The translations under genes were made by a program, and so were the position numbers. Below are positions 1 through 7,255 of a stretch of 26,617 nucleotides of DNA, piece after piece. Every line of letters begins with the position of its first letter. Positions within the stretch are counted from its first letter, which is position 1. This stretch comes from JBGOUV01 sp041477815 (GTDB lineage Bacteria; Acidobacteriota; Terriglobia; Bryobacterales; JACQDG01), in NCBI GenBank assembly GCA_041477815.1, contig JBGOUV010000040.1, positions 1-26,617 of the forward strand, read 5' to 3'. A model generated the notes under the pieces. The model was not told the origin of the DNA, ran no database searches, and worked only from the letters and a program-made list of their open reading frames with translations.

Positions 1-2
1 CG

Positions 3-1502
3 ACCTCCCGCCGGCGATGGCTCGTTGCAGCGTTGGCTCTGGTGCTGCTGGCGGTGGCGGTGGAGGCCTGGCGGATTGTGGGCGCTGGTTCGGCGCGCAT
101 CGAATCGCTGGCCGTGCTGCCCCTGGAGAATCTCTCCGGCGACGCCGCGCAGGACTACTTCGCCGACGGCATCACCGAATCCCTCATCGCCGACCTGGCC
201 AAACTCGCCGACTTGCGCGTCCTGTCGCGCTCGGCAGTGATGAAGTATAAGGGGGTCCGCCGGCCGGCCAACCAGATCGCCCGAGAATTGGGCGTGGACA
301 CCGTGGTGGAAGGCAGCGTGGCGCGCGCGGGAGAGCGGGTACGGATTACCGCGCAGTTGATCGAAGCCCGCACCGACCGGCGCCTGTGGTCGGAGAAGTA
401 CGAGCGGGACCTGCGGGACATCCTGTCCTTGCAGGCGGAGCTGGCGCGCGCTATCGCCGGCGAGGTTCGGGCGAAGGTTCAGGTGCAGCCGGCCGCGGCG
501 AAGGCCGTCCAGCCCGAAGCCTATGACTTATATCTGCGGGCCCGGTTCCACTCCAACCGCGAAGGCGCCGCCGAGCACAACCAGACCGCCATCACGCTGC
601 TGGAGAAGGCCGTGCAACTGGATCCCACGTTTGCCGCGGCCTTCCTGGAGCTGGGCCGGGCGTACGGGATCAAGGCGTTCTATTTCTCCAAGGACAAGGA
701 GTGGGAAGAGAAGGCCTACGTGGCGATGGAGAAGGCCACTACCCTGGGACAGGATTCCGGAGAGGCCCACTATGTTCGGGGCAGCCTGCTCTGGCGGCCG
801 TCCAACCGGTTTCCACATCGCGAGGCGATCCAGGAGTACCGCCGCGCCCTGGCTCTCAACCCGGCCCTCGACGACGCCCACCACCAGATCGGACTGATCG
901 CCCTGCATATCGGGCTCCTCGACCTGGGCCTCGAGGAACTGAGGAAGGCCGTAGCTCTGAACCCGTCGAACACGCTGGCGCGGTTCCGGTTCGGGGCCGC
1001 CTATGCCTACCAGGGCAAGTTCGACCAGGCCGTCACGGCGTTCGACGCCGTTCCCCGCGACTTCCACCCGTTGCTCTGGGGTGGCCAGATGGCCTGGGCC
1101 TTATTCGAGCTGGGCCGCCGGCAGGAGGCTGTAGCGCTCGTGGAAGAGACCCTGAAGACCCACCCCGCCGACGATGGCGGATTCGTCACCGGCATGAAAG
1201 CATTACTGGCTGCCGCCGCCGGCCAGACCCGTCAGGCTGAACTGGCCATCCAAGCGGCCGCAAAACAGAAGGGCCTCGGCCATTTTCATCACACCGCCTA
1301 TACGATCGCCTGCGCCTACGGCGAGATGAACCGGCCGAAGCAAGCCGTCGAGTGGCTGGCTCAAGCCGCCGCCGAAGGCTTCCCCTGCTATCCCCTGTTC
1401 GAGCGCGACCGCAGCCTGGACCCGGTCCGCAAAGATCCTCAATTTCAGGAACTGCTCGCCCGGCTGAAACAGCAGTGGGAGGCTTACAAAGCCTCGTTGT
1501 GA
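3..1502 (+). CDS. Membrane-anchored FlgO/TolB-N domain protein with TPR repeats (5' end outside window)
   Basis: The frame is open from base 3, so the gene begins upstream. The visible part starts with an arginine cluster and a hydrophobic helix (LVAALALVLLAVAVEAW), a single membrane anchor. A FlgO/TolB-N-type domain follows: SLAVLPLENLSGDAAQDYF, then SRSAVMKYKG, ELGVDTVVEGSV and TDRRLWSEKYERDL. The rest, from about residue 170, is a set of TPR-like helical repeats such as LEKAVQLDPTFAAAFLELGR and YRRALALNPALDDAHHQIG. In acidobacteria this C-terminal half is usually attached to a cytoplasmic winged-helix (CadC-like) or Ser/Thr kinase domain, so the missing N-terminus is probably one of those; that is inference. 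The TPR part probably binds a partner protein on the far side of the membrane. The stop overlaps the convergent methionine-synthase-like gene by 19 bp. A TTG at 33 could start translation only by cutting into the membrane helix, so I regard the gene as truncated by the window edge. Confidence 0.85.
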   Translation, partial: TSRRRWLVAALALVLLAVAVEAWRIVGAGSARIESLAVLPLENLSGDAAQDYFADGITESLIADLAKLADLRVLSRSAVMKYKGVRRPANQIARELGVDTVVEGSVARAGERVRITAQLIEARTDRRLWSEKYERDLRDILSLQAELARAIAGEVRAKVQVQPAAAKAVQPEAYDLYLRARFHSNREGAAEHNQTAITLLEKAVQLDPTFAAAFLELGRAYGIKAFYFSKDKEWEEKAYVAMEKATTLGQDSGEAHYVRGSLLWRPSNRFPHREAIQEYRRALALNPALDDAHHQIGLIALHIGLLDLGLEELRKAVALNPSNTLARFRFGAAYAYQGKFDQAVTAFDAVPRDFHPLLWGGQMAWALFELGRRQEAVALVEETLKTHPADDGGFVTGMKALLAAAAGQTRQAELAIQAAAKQKGLGHFHHTAYTIACAYGEMNRPKQAVEWLAQAAAEGFPCYPLFERDRSLDPVRKDPQFQELLARLKQQWEAYKASL

Positions 1503-2494
1503 CCGAGCTCCAGGCGGACGATGCGGGCGCCGGCGACCAGGTTGTGGAGCTTGGCGACGGCGATGTGCCGGGCGGTCTGGCTGAACCCGCAGTCCGGGCA
1601 AAGCGAGAGGCTTTCGGCGGGGACGTACTGGAGCAGCAGGCGGGCGCGGCTGGCGATCAGCTCGGGCGGCTCCACGTAGCTGTTCTTCACGTCGACCACG
1701 CCCGCGGCTAGGCGCTTGGTCACCGCGAACTCCTTCCACAGATCGGCCTCGGCCATCTCGCGCGAGGCGAATTCCAGGATCAGCTCGCCGGCGGCGAGGT
1801 CGAGGATCTGGGGGAACAACGGCCGGTAGCGGCGGTCGGCCACGGCGCGAGCCTTGTAATTGCCGAAGCACAAATGGGTCGAAATGGCAGCTGCAATACC
1901 CTCGACGGTAGCATTGAACAGGCGTACGTAGTGCCCGACGCCGTCCGGGTAGCAGGCGATGGAAGGCTCATCGAGCTGGATGTAATCGCAGCCGGCTTCG
2001 ACCAGCCGCTCCAATTCGCGGCGCACGATGGGGACCAGTTGTTCGGCGACGGCCAGGCGATCCTCGCCCACCAGGCGTCCGGCAAGCGTGAACGGCCCGG
2101 GTACGGTAGCCTTGCAGCGTCCCCGGGCGATAGACTTCAAATATAGGTATTCCTCCACCACTCCCAGGCCGTGGGGGGCGGCCAGCGGGCCAATGATTTC
2201 GTACCTCGGCCGCTGATCATGGGCGGGGACGCCGAGGCGGCGCTCCACCGGCAACGCGCGCAGCCCGGTGAAAGCATTGTAGAAACCCAGGTTGAAATCG
2301 AGGCGACCCATCTCGCCGTCGGTGAGGAGGTCGATGCCGGCGCGCTGCTGATCCTCGACGGCGACGGTGACAGCGTCTCGGCGAAGCTCGTCCAGATCCC
2401 GAGGACCATAAAGACCCTGGGCGATAGCCTCCTGCGCCTGGCTATACCAGCCGGGCCAGGCGTGAGAGCCGACGACGGTGGTGGGAAGGAGCAT
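1484..2494 (-). CDS. Short cobalamin-independent methionine synthase (MetE C-terminal domain) family protein
   Basis: This 336-residue protein corresponds to the catalytic C-terminal barrel of MetE. The family transfers a methyl group to homocysteine (or a related thiol) bound at zinc. The zinc-site signatures are visible: THLCFGN (His207, Cys209), LILEFASRE (Glu241) and LCPDCGFSQT (Cys302). The Glu-to-Cys spacing of 61 residues equals that of E. coli MetE Glu665/Cys726. The N-terminus LPTTVVGSHAWPGW and the segment YIQLDEPSIACYPDGVG are typical of stand-alone 'core MetE' proteins. Full-length MetE is about 750 residues, so this is a complete single-domain form rather than a fragment. The methyl donor of such short forms may be a corrinoid protein or another small methyl donor instead of a folate polyglutamate; the sequence does not decide this. 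The ATG start is preceded by a CATAAT box only 6 nt away. The gene converges with the TPR gene. Confidence 0.85.
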   Translation of the reverse strand: MLLPTTVVGSHAWPGWYSQAQEAIAQGLYGPRDLDELRRDAVTVAVEDQQRAGIDLLTDGEMGRLDFNLGFYNAFTGLRALPVERRLGVPAHDQRPRYEIIGPLAAPHGLGVVEEYLYLKSIARGRCKATVPGPFTLAGRLVGEDRLAVAEQLVPIVRRELERLVEAGCDYIQLDEPSIACYPDGVGHYVRLFNATVEGIAAAISTHLCFGNYKARAVADRRYRPLFPQILDLAAGELILEFASREMAEADLWKEFAVTKRLAAGVVDVKNSYVEPPELIASRARLLLQYVPAESLSLCPDCGFSQTARHIAVAKLHNLVAGARIVRLELGHNEAL

Positions 2495-2500
2495 GACGCG

Positions 2501-2506
2501 ATTATG
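2501..2506 (-). promoter_or_regulatory. Candidate -10 box (CATAAT) for the MetE-like gene
   Basis: On the minus strand CATAAT lies 6 nt before the ATG at 2494. No purine-rich Shine-Dalgarno fits between them. If real, transcription would begin at or inside the start codon (leaderless). No convincing -35 was found. Confidence 0.3.
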
Positions 2507-2515
2507 CCACCGGCT

Positions 2516-2563
2516 ACTCGGAAGCGTTGAACTTCCGAGTTACTTCCGAGTCGAATGCCGAGT
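2516..2563. repeat. Inverted and direct CTTCCGAGT repeats upstream of the MetE-like gene
   Basis: ACTCGGAAG (2516-2524) and CTTCCGAGT (2532-2540) form a 9-bp inverted repeat with a 7-nt loop. CTTCCGAGT recurs at 2543-2551, and a shortened GCCGAGT lies at 2557-2563. The array sits between the end of the Oar-like gene and the start of the MetE-like gene. It could be a hairpin terminator for the former, although no T-tract follows, or an operator for the latter. Confidence 0.6.
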
Positions 2564-2613
2564 AATTCTAACTGGTTTTTCTTGGTGTCTTGGTGGTGAA
2601 TTGTGGGTTGGAC

Positions 2614-5178
2614 TCACCACCCCAGCCTGAGACCAAGCTGGAAGATACGGCCGTCGTTCAAGGTATTGGTAATCTTACCGAAAGCGGGGGAGCCGAGATT
2701 GCGCTGGGGCTCGTCGAACTGGGCGTGGTTAAGGGTGTTGTAAGCCTCCGCCCGGAAGGCCAGGGTGCGCTCGTGGTTGCCGGGAAGCCGGAAGGTCCGC
2801 TGCACGGCGAGGTTGGTGTTCAGGAGGGCCTGCCGGCGGAAAGTGCCGCGGCCGATGCTGCCGCGACGCTCGCCGGGGGCGAGGAAGGCGAAACGGTCGC
2901 GGCGCAGGATCTGGGTGGCCTGGTCGGGATCACCGACGGTGCGGCCGAGGATGGAGGGGTCGATGATGTTGGGGCGTTCAGAGGGGCTGCCGTCGACGTT
3001 ACCGAATCCCGGGGCGTCGCTGCCGATGTAGAGCGTGGAGGGAGTGCCGGTCTTGGCCATGGTGGCCCCGGAGACTTCCCAGCCCCGCAGGACGCTGGGA
3101 AGCTGGTAACTGTATTGCAGCAATAGGTAATGGGTGCCGTCGAAGTCGCTGAGGCCCTTCTTGTCGCCCCAGATCTCGTCGTCGGACTGGGGACGGCCGC
3201 GGGTGGAGTCGCGGTTGGCGGCGGTGTTGGCGTAGTCGGCGCCGGTGTCGATAGCCTTGGAAAACGTGTAGGAGGCGCGCAGCAGCAGGCCGCGCAGCCG
3301 GGGCAGCTCGTAGACGGCCTGGGCGGCGTCCAGGTAGGCGAGGCCGTTGTTGAAGATGTGGACGATCTCGTAGTGGTTGGGATCGGGGCGGCGCTCGTTG
3401 ACGGTGGCGGTGGTGAGCGCGATGCCGGCGACCGGCCGGGCACGGTTGGTGGCGAACGAGAACGGGATCTTCACCGTACGGCTGCCGACGTAGCCGAGCC
3501 GCAGGTGGCTCTTACCGAACAAGGGGCGCTCCCAGGAGAAGTTGTACTGATTGGAGTAGGGCGAAACCAGGCCCGGATCGAGCAGCAGCAGGGAGCTGCG
3601 CCCCGGCGTAGCGCCGGCCAGGGGACGCAGCAGGTCGGGGTTGGCGATGGCATAGTTGATCACATCGGGCGGATTGAACCGCGCCTGCTGCCAGGTGACC
3701 GGGTAGATGGGGCCGTAGGAGATGGTGTAGCTGGCCCGGATCACGGACTCGCCGGGCAAGGAATAAGCCAGGGCCGCCGTAGGACTCAGGTTATTACAGT
3801 CGCAGGAGTAGGCGAGGGGGACGCGGTGGAGAACCTCGTGGGGCGCGGTTTCCAGGCCCCAGCGGAGGCCGAGCTTGACCTCCAGGCGCGGCGTGAGGCG
3901 AAAGGCGTCGCCGGCGAAGAACTGCCACGTCGAGTTGCGGAAGCCGCGGCTGAGCTCTCCGATCGAGGTTTCGTACAGGTTGGGAGTGCCCATGCGCAGG
4001 TTGTCGATCGCGGAGCGGCCGAAGTTGTTGCCGAACTGGAGGGTGGGCCGCTGGTTGCGGGTTTCGATGCCGTTGAGCTGGAAGCGGTAGACCTCGGCGC
4101 CGAACAGGAAGCGGTGGCGTCCTTGCAGGCGGGCGTACTGGGACCCGGCCCGAAAGGTGTTCTGGGCGCGGTCGATGGGGAACTCGAAGGAGGGACCGAG
4201 CTCCTCGATGGCGAAGCCGAAGCGCACGTAGGCGCCCACGGCGTGGGGCTCGGGGACCAGCTGGGAGCGCGCGCGCTGGAAGGCGAAGCCGGTGTCCCAG
4301 GCGCCGCCGGGGGTCTCGCGGAGCAGCGAGAGCCGGGCCGTCTGGTTGCCCACGTCGGAGTCGGGGTTCTGGCCGGCGACAAGCTGGAAGGCGTCGACGA
4401 ACTGGTGGTTCGCGGAGTATTGGAAAGCAAGACGGTAGCGGTCGTTGAGGCGGCGGTCGAGAGAAGCGGCGCCGCGGGTCTCGTCGATGTGCTGCGGGGA
4501 GTTGGTGTTCAGGGCGCGGGGATCGAAATCGAGGCGGTTGGGCAGCATCGAGGGATAGGCCGCCAGGTAACCCTCGACCAGGGCGCGCAGGCGGGGATCG
4601 GTGGCCAGCGGGGTCCGCTCCGAGGGCAGCGGGACCAGTACATTGCCATTGACCATGCCCCGGATCTTGCGCTGGGAGAAGTCCAGGCTCAGCGAGGTAC
4701 GGTCACCAAGAGGACCGCCGCCGGAGATGCCGTAGGAGTTCTGATGGGAGGGCTGGACAGGTCCCACCTGGAAAAACGTGCGGGCGTTGAAGACGCTGTT
4801 CTGGTGCGCTTCAAAAACCGCCCCGTGCCAGCGGGTAAGGGCGCTGGGCCGGTGGTACAGCGACTCGGAGGGCGGCTGCCCGTGCTCGGTAGCGTAATTG
4901 CGGCGATCCAGGGCGGGCTCGACGATAGTGACGGAGTTCCCCAGGCGGACCATCAGCTCTTTGAGCGCGCCGGTATCGATGCGGGTAATGGCCACGTTCT
5001 CGTTGCGCCGCGAGGCCCCGGAGTCAATCTCTTCGGCGGCGTCGGACAGAGGCTTGGCGCTTTCCAAGGTGGTCTCCTCGGCGGGCGCCACAGGCTGCTC
5101 GGGAACCTGTTTCTCCTGGCCGCTGCACAGCAGCGTTACCGCGAAGAAGCAACGAACCGCGACCGAAACGGAGCGAAT
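2614..5178 (-). CDS. Oar-like TonB-dependent outer-membrane receptor (start uncertain)
   Basis: The protein has Oar-type receptor features. A plug-like N-terminal part contains FNARTFFQVGPVQPSHQNSY and GISGGGPLGDRTSLSLDFSQ. A long beta-barrel follows, with repeated strands such as YTFSKAIDTGADYANTAA and FRAEAYNTLNHAQFDEPQ, and a C-terminal aromatic residue (LGLRLGW). It should sit in the outer membrane and import an unknown ligand. It lacks the carboxypeptidase-like domain and full length (about 1000-1200 residues) common in Oar proteins. The first GTG in frame is at 5091, giving 825 residues without a signal peptide. Reading further upstream in the same frame gives an export signal (VAVRCFFAVTLLCSGQ), but no ATG, GTG or TTG exists there in frame. 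Only an ATT at 5178 or a CTG at 5205 could serve; I set the end at the ATT. The preceding oxidoreductase is on the same strand and ends at 5202. Confidence 0.8.
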   Translation of the reverse strand: MRSVSVAVRCFFAVTLLCSGQEKQVPEQPVAPAEETTLESAKPLSDAAEEIDSGASRRNENVAITRIDTGALKELMVRLGNSVTIVEPALDRRNYATEHGQPPSESLYHRPSALTRWHGAVFEAHQNSVFNARTFFQVGPVQPSHQNSYGISGGGPLGDRTSLSLDFSQRKIRGMVNGNVLVPLPSERTPLATDPRLRALVEGYLAAYPSMLPNRLDFDPRALNTNSPQHIDETRGAASLDRRLNDRYRLAFQYSANHQFVDAFQLVAGQNPDSDVGNQTARLSLLRETPGGAWDTGFAFQRARSQLVPEPHAVGAYVRFGFAIEELGPSFEFPIDRAQNTFRAGSQYARLQGRHRFLFGAEVYRFQLNGIETRNQRPTLQFGNNFGRSAIDNLRMGTPNLYETSIGELSRGFRNSTWQFFAGDAFRLTPRLEVKLGLRWGLETAPHEVLHRVPLAYSCDCNNLSPTAALAYSLPGESVIRASYTISYGPIYPVTWQQARFNPPDVINYAIANPDLLRPLAGATPGRSSLLLLDPGLVSPYSNQYNFSWERPLFGKSHLRLGYVGSRTVKIPFSFATNRARPVAGIALTTATVNERRPDPNHYEIVHIFNNGLAYLDAAQAVYELPRLRGLLLRASYTFSKAIDTGADYANTAANRDSTRGRPQSDDEIWGDKKGLSDFDGTHYLLLQYSYQLPSVLRGWEVSGATMAKTGTPSTLYIGSDAPGFGNVDGSPSERPNIIDPSILGRTVGDPDQATQILRRDRFAFLAPGERRGSIGRGTFRRQALLNTNLAVQRTFRLPGNHERTLAFRAEAYNTLNHAQFDEPQRNLGSPAFGKITNTLNDGRIFQLGLRLGW
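5154..5177 (+). repeat. REP-like element, lone copy A
   Basis: GAACCGCGACCG followed by AAACGGAGCGAA matches the four other copies in this window (18578-18602, 18624-18649, 25137-25160 and 25287-25310) with a few changes in the 3' half. It is the only copy without a nearby inverted partner. It lies inside the in-frame signal-peptide region of the Oar-like gene. Confidence 0.6.
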
Positions 5179-5201
5179 GGTCGAGGCAAGCGAAGGACCC
5201 C

Positions 5202-6332
5202 TCAGGAGTTGGCGACGTCTTTCCAGAGCGCCTCCCGTCCCGTATAGATCGCAGTACGTCCCAAAATAGCGATCAGAGTGCTTTCCGCCGACCGCACCCC
5301 CACGTTCTCCACGTTCCCGGTCACCACGCGGGTGATAAAGTTCTCGAGGGCATCCATAGTAATATCCCGAGGAGACTGGATGGTCTCCGACTCCTTGGGC
5401 GTGGGACCCTTGTGGTGCGTCATCTGGGCGCGCGAGGTGGCCAGGGTGCCCTTGGTCCCGGTAAACTCCTCCCCCACCCGGGCGTAACCCCGCGGGGTAA
5501 GCTGGTTGGCCTCGTAGTTGACATAGACGCCGTTGGGAAACTCGAAGGTGAGAGAAAGGTGGTCGAGGATCTCCATGGAGGTCCGCACCTTGCGGCCGCC
5601 CCAGCCCACGGCCCGGATGGGCAGGCCGCCGAGGAACCAGTGCAGCACGTCGAAGTTATGGCAGTCCTGCTCGACGATGAAGTCGCCCGAGTAATCGCGG
5701 TAGCAGAACCAGTTGCGGAGCCTCTCGATTTTGGGATCGTCGTAGGGACGGCGGGTGAAGGGGTCGGCCCCGATCCACCAGCCGCGCGCCGCGGCGAGCT
5801 CGCCGATCTGGCCTTCCTGGAGGCGCTTGTAGGCTTCGAGGTAAACGGGACCGTAGCGCTGCTGGAAGCCGACCGAAATGTTCTTCTTAGGGTCGGCGCG
5901 GCGGGCGGCGGCCATCACGCGGCGGCATCCGGCGGCGTCCACGCCCATGGGTTTCTCGCAGTAGAGGTGCTTGCGGGCGTCCACGGCGGCCTCGAACATC
6001 TCGGGGTGGAGAAACGGCGGGGTAGCGATGATGACGGCGTCGAGATCGGAGGCGAGCAGCTTGTGGTAGTCCTTGTAGATAGCGGGCTTTACGAGTTTCA
6101 GGCGGCTGGCGGCGGCGTCGATGCGGTCGTCGAACAGATCCGAGAGCGCGACCATACGGGCGCGCGGATCCTGCACCACGATACCGGCGTCATAGGTGCC
6201 GCGCCCGCCGGCGCCCACCAGGCCGAAGGTGACGGCGGAATTCGCCTGTGAGCCGCGCACGGACTGCGGGTTGACGATCATCCAGCCGGCGGTGGCGGAA
6301 GCACCCTGTACAAACTGGCGGCGTGTCTTCAT
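5202..6332 (-). CDS. Tat-exported Gfo/Idh/MocA family oxidoreductase
   Basis: This 376-residue NAD(P)-dependent sugar or polyol dehydrogenase-type protein has the family marks. The Rossmann glycine motif is GLVGAGGRG (37-45). The catalytic-face EKP motif is in HLYCEKPMG (Glu126-Lys127-Pro128). Other conserved parts are DAVIIATPPFLHPEMFEAA and a substrate-domain stretch with IVEQDCHNFDVLHWFLGGLP. The N-terminus MKTRRQFVQGASATAGWMIV carries a twin-arginine signal, so the enzyme should be exported folded, with cofactor. The ATG at 6332 is chosen because GGGAGG lies 8 nt upstream and it places the Tat motif at the very start. Frame extension further upstream runs antisense into the MOSC gene and is spurious. 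The Oar-like receptor follows on the same strand, suggesting linked uptake and oxidation of a carbohydrate; the substrate cannot be read from sequence. Confidence 0.92.
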   Translation of the reverse strand: MKTRRQFVQGASATAGWMIVNPQSVRGSQANSAVTFGLVGAGGRGTYDAGIVVQDPRARMVALSDLFDDRIDAAASRLKLVKPAIYKDYHKLLASDLDAVIIATPPFLHPEMFEAAVDARKHLYCEKPMGVDAAGCRRVMAAARRADPKKNISVGFQQRYGPVYLEAYKRLQEGQIGELAAARGWWIGADPFTRRPYDDPKIERLRNWFCYRDYSGDFIVEQDCHNFDVLHWFLGGLPIRAVGWGGRKVRTSMEILDHLSLTFEFPNGVYVNYEANQLTPRGYARVGEEFTGTKGTLATSRAQMTHHKGPTPKESETIQSPRDITMDALENFITRVVTGNVENVGVRSAESTLIAILGRTAIYTGREALWKDVANS

Positions 6333-6423
6333 CGCGAGATCCTCCCGGAGTCCATTATCGCGTATCGGGCGGGTGCTGCGGGAGGTTCGCGAAGGACACC
6401 AAAGCCGGTCCCGATGGTCCGAG

Positions 6424-6429
6424 TATGTT
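6424..6429 (+). promoter_or_regulatory. Candidate -10 box (TATGTT) for the MOSC/PK1 genes
   Basis: TATGTT lies 14 nt before the ATG at 6444, inside the 111-bp divergent gap between the oxidoreductase and the MOSC gene. No Shine-Dalgarno is evident and the -35 is unclear, so support is weak. Confidence 0.25.
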
Positions 6430-6443
6430 AGCTTTGTGAAATC

Positions 6444-7250
6444 ATGAAAGAAGTCGGATCCGTGGTTTCCCTGTGGCGCTATCCCGTGAAGGGTATGCTC
6501 GGAGAGGAACAGAGCGCCGTCGAGGTCACTGCCCGCGGCCTGGCTGGAGATCGCGGTTACGCGCTGCTGGATCCGTCCACTGGTAAGATCGCCAGCCCCA
6601 AGAATCCGGTGAAGTGGGCGAAACTGTTCGAGTGCCGCGCGACGCTGGACGGAACAGTGGCGAGGATCACTCTGCCCGGCGGCGCCGTCGTCACCAGCGG
6701 CCAGGAGGACCTCGAACCGCTTCTGTCCGAGGCGCTCGGTCGCGAGGTGAAGTTTCTGGCCACCGCTCCCCAGGACCCCGTGCTCGAAGAGTACTGGCCG
6801 GATATAGAGGGCCTGTCCCATCGGCAGACCGTGACCGATGAGGCCATCGCCGGGTCCGCACCGCCGGGCACCTTCTTCGACTGCGCCACCACCCACCTGC
6901 TGACCACCGCCACTCTGGAACGGTTCGCCGAGTTGTACCCGCCGGGACGCTTTGAAGTCCCCCGGTTCCGGCCCAACATCGTGATTCGGCCGGCCTCGGA
7001 GAAGGGTTTCGTGGAGAATGATTGGTTGGGGCGCACCCTGACCCTCGGCGAGGAAGTCCAACTGCGCGTGATCGGCGCCTGTGCGCGATGTGTCATGACC
7101 ACCCTGGCCCAGGGCGATCTACCCGCCGACTCCGGCATCCTGCGTACGGCGGCCCAGCATAACCGCGTGCAGAACCTGCCCAGCGTGGGCGTCTACGCAG
7201 TCGTCGAGCGTGGCGGCCTGCTTCGCCGCGGCGATACGGTGCGAGCATAA
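6444..7250 (+). CDS. MOSC domain-containing protein (YcbX-like)
   Basis: The 268-residue protein begins with a MOSC N-terminal beta-barrel domain: VVSLWRYPVKGMLGEE, then TARGLAGDRGYALLD. The MOSC domain follows, with RFEVPRFRPNIVIR, NDWLGRTLTLGEEVQLRVIG and the cysteine motif ACARCVMTT (Cys213, Cys216). MOSC proteins (molybdenum cofactor sulfurase C-terminal and YcbX/mARC relatives) bind molybdopterin and take part in sulfur-carrier or N-hydroxylated-base reduction chemistry. The fused ferredoxin domain of E. coli YcbX is absent, so an electron donor would have to be separate. The kinase PK1 starts 5 bp after its stop, suggesting co-transcription. The exact reaction is unknown. Confidence 0.88.
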   Translation: MKEVGSVVSLWRYPVKGMLGEEQSAVEVTARGLAGDRGYALLDPSTGKIASPKNPVKWAKLFECRATLDGTVARITLPGGAVVTSGQEDLEPLLSEALGREVKFLATAPQDPVLEEYWPDIEGLSHRQTVTDEAIAGSAPPGTFFDCATTHLLTTATLERFAELYPPGRFEVPRFRPNIVIRPASEKGFVENDWLGRTLTLGEEVQLRVIGACARCVMTTLAQGDLPADSGILRTAAQHNRVQNLPSVGVYAVVERGGLLRRGDTVRA

Positions 7251-7255
7251 ATCCC

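Noticed and set aside
2571..2602. TTTTTCTTGGTGTCTTGGTGGTG-like text in the gap after the receptor, loosely similar to the complement of 6390-6403
   Set aside because: The two stretches share only a short GGTGTC core. That is too little to call a repeat family from this window.
3130..5247. 705-codon open frame on the plus strand, antisense to the Oar-like receptor
   Set aside because: The product is a low-complexity Gly/Val/Ala/Glu text without domains, typical of a GC-rich antisense shadow. The opposite strand encodes a recognisable receptor.
6333..7061. Long upstream extension of the Gfo/Idh oxidoreductase frame
   Set aside because: It is antisense to the MOSC gene. The Tat signal with a good Shine-Dalgarno fixes the start at 6332.
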